Of a DNA stretch of 64,000 nucleotides, positions 62,795-64,000 are shown one piece after another. The stretch is from Kocuria rosea (GTDB lineage: Bacteria > Actinomycetota > Actinomycetes > Actinomycetales > Micrococcaceae). Position numbers and translations under genes: made by a program. Below the pieces are notes generated by a model. It was not told the origin of the DNA and searched no databases. It was given only the letters and a program-made list of their open reading frames with translations. The DNA is taken from assembly GCF_006094695.1 (NCBI RefSeq), contig NZ_CP035103.1:930001-994000 (forward strand). Reading direction: 5' to 3'. Each line of letters opens with the position of its first letter. Position 1 is the first letter of the stretch.

Positions 62795-63318
62795 GCGCGC
62801 CCGGCGTCCTGCGCGGATTCCCGGTCGGCGCCGAGCTCCCGGGCGACGGCGCGGACCACGCCCGGCACGGCGGCGTCGATCATGCCCCAGGTGGACTCGA
62901 AGTCCTCGGGGCCCCCGTACCAGGGGTCGTAGATCCCCAGGTCGCCGTGCTCGAGATTCTCGACGGCGGGGTCGAACTCCCGCAGCAGCCGCACCTTGGC
63001 GGCGGCGGACCGGTCCGGTGCGAGCGCCCGCAGGCGCTGCCAGTGCACCACGTCCAGGGCGAGCACGAGGTCCCGGTCGCCGAAGCGGACGGGGTCGAAG
63101 ACCTGGGCCGCGTGCGCGGAGGCGTCGAGCCCCTCGCGGCGCAGGAGGTCGCCGGCGCGGGGGTCCACGGGGTTGCCGAGCTCCTCGTCGCTGACGCCGG
63201 CCGAGTCGATCCGCACGCGCCCGGCCAGTCCTGCGGCCTCGAAGGCGCGGCGCAGGGCGAACTCCGCCATGGGCGAGCGGCAGATGTTGCCGGTGCACAC
63301 GGCCACGATCGAATACAT
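62791..63318 (-). CDS. Low-molecular-weight protein tyrosine phosphatase
   Basis: A 175-residue phosphatase with the N-terminal P-loop VCTGNICRS (C8 nucleophile, R14) and the acid loop IYDPWYGG containing the catalytic aspartate. Related enzymes include mycobacterial PtpA and arsenate reductases; the DPWYGG loop favours phosphatase. TAGACT lies 7 nt before the ATG, with no ribosome binding site, so the mRNA is probably leaderless. Confidence 0.9.
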   Translation of the reverse strand: MYSIVAVCTGNICRSPMAEFALRRAFEAAGLAGRVRIDSAGVSDEELGNPVDPRAGDLLRREGLDASAHAAQVFDPVRFGDRDLVLALDVVHWQRLRALAPDRSAAAKVRLLREFDPAVENLEHGDLGIYDPWYGGPEDFESTWGMIDAAVPGVVRAVARELGADRESAQDAGRA

Positions 63319-63355
63319 AGCGCGCAGTCTAAGCCGTCCGGTCCCGGCACGAGAA

Positions 63356-63389
63356 GTGCGGCCGCCGCCCGAGGGGGCGACGGCCGCAC
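63356..63389 (-). terminator. Terminator of the BCCT transporter gene
   Basis: GTGCGGCCG and CGGCCGCAC form the base of a stem that continues with CGCCC/GGGCG after one mismatch. It lies just after the transporter stop and upstream of the phosphatase promoter. Confidence 0.75.
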
Positions 63390-63402
63390 GGCGCGGGTCC
63401 GG

Positions 63403-64000
63403 TCAGGACCGGCGGACGGTCGGGTCGAGCGGTCGCTGCTCGTCCGGGTCCAGTCGTTCCTGACCGGCGTCCGGGCGCTCCGGCTCCTGGTCGGCCTGCT
63501 GGCCGGAGCTCGAACCGGTCTCCGCGGCGAGGTCGATCTCCTCGCCGTTCTCGTCGACCCGCCGGTACCAGTCGGTGACGGCCGGGTCGTGGGAGTCGAA
63601 GGTCTCGCCGGCGGCACGGGCGCCGGGGGCGTGCTCCACCTGGAGGGCGAAGTCGTCGCCGTGCTCCTCGATGCCGTGGATCACGGCCTTGCGCACCGCC
63701 GTGAGGGCGAACGCGTGGCGGATCGTGGCGGGGTCGCTGCGCAGGTCCTTGTAGAAGGCGACCATGAGGAAGGCGACGATCACCGCGAACGGCAGGGCCG
63801 AGACGGTCACGAGGTTCTGCATCCCGGTCAGGGCGTCGTCGCCGCCCACGAGCATCATGACCGTTGCGATGCCGCCGAGGCACAGGCCCCAGAACACGAC
63901 GATCGGACGGTTCGGCTCGGGCTGGCCCCGCTGGGACAGGGTGCCCATGACGATGGACGCGGAGTCCGCGCTGGTCACGAAGAAGATGCCGATGACGACC
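63403..64000 (-). CDS. BCCT-family (betaine/choline/carnitine) transporter, C-terminal part
   Basis: The last 198 residues of a gene running off the right edge. IGIFFVTSADSASIVMGTLSQRG followed by RPIVVFWGLCLGGIATVMMLVGG and FAVIVAFLMVAFYKDL is the conserved end of BCCT osmolyte transporters (helices 10-12). A long hydrophilic, acidic tail of about 110 residues follows, as in osmoregulated BetP-type proteins. The start and the substrate-binding tryptophan box lie outside the window, so ligand and coupling ion cannot be judged. Confidence 0.88.
   Translation of the reverse strand, partial: VVIGIFFVTSADSASIVMGTLSQRGQPEPNRPIVVFWGLCLGGIATVMMLVGGDDALTGMQNLVTVSALPFAVIVAFLMVAFYKDLRSDPATIRHAFALTAVRKAVIHGIEEHGDDFALQVEHAPGARAAGETFDSHDPAVTDWYRRVDENGEEIDLAAETGSSSGQQADQEPERPDAGQERLDPDEQRPLDPTVRRS

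Overview
The window is very high in G+C (about 70-75% by eye). It has strongly G/C-biased third codon positions, many GTG starts and gene pairs overlapping by ATGA or GTGA. A 6C small RNA, a LuxR-type benzoate regulator, a tRNA-Gly/dcd pair and an LpqY-SugABC-like sugar importer all point to an actinobacterium. The Micrococcaceae (Kocuria/Arthrobacter group) is my best guess, but a genus cannot be proven from the window. No insertion sequences, phage genes, CRISPR arrays or rRNA genes were seen; the region looks chromosomal.

Layout. 1-9.2 kb: the tail of an unknown gene, an aminotransferase, 3-methyladenine glycosylase I, a two-component operon (response regulator, histidine kinase and a kinase-like protein that looks degenerate), a membrane protein, an acyl-CoA ligase and a flavin reductase. 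9.4-20.5 kb: a benzoate-to-muconolactone island. catR-catB-catC run rightward and meet benA-B-C-D plus a large LuxR-type ATPase regulator (BenR-like) running leftward; catA diverges from benA across a 380-bp control region. BenC carries an extra C-terminal domain resembling the ligand-binding (FCD) domain of GntR regulators, and the benA leader holds five 13-bp tandem repeats. 20.7-20.8 kb: a 6C RNA. 20.9-23.4 kb: a MarR regulator and a glutathionyl-hydroquinone-reductase-like enzyme sharing an operator motif.

23.5-30.6 kb: CitE-like lyase, HAD phosphatase, luciferase-like monooxygenase, zinc alcohol dehydrogenase, MalQ and an SGNH hydrolase. 30.6-32.1 kb: the cysteine-poor ribosomal protein genes rpmB-rpmG-rpsN and an HU gene behind two tandem promoters. 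32.2-40 kb: a probable copper/oxidase-assembly cluster (His-rich membrane protein, CopC, PCuAC lipoprotein, Tat-exported DyP peroxidase, CopD-CtaG fusion, thioredoxin/NHL protein). 40-48 kb: two membrane proteins, a trehalose-type ABC importer, an AEC transporter and panD. 48.2-50.5 kb: tRNA-Gly(CCC), dcd and an MFS transporter. 50.7-57.4 kb: a six-gene Mrp Na+/H+ antiporter operon with MrpA and MrpB fused. 57.7-61.3 kb: a TPP riboswitch controlling a YkoEDC-type ECF importer. 61.3-64 kb: a class IV aminotransferase, a uridine-kinase-like gene, a low-molecular-weight protein tyrosine phosphatase and the 3' end of a BCCT transporter gene.

At least ten genes carry a TANNNT box 6-8 nt before the start codon and lack a Shine-Dalgarno sequence, so they are probably transcribed as leaderless mRNAs. 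Those with ribosome binding sites have separate upstream promoters, most often with a TAGACT or TAGGCT -10 box.
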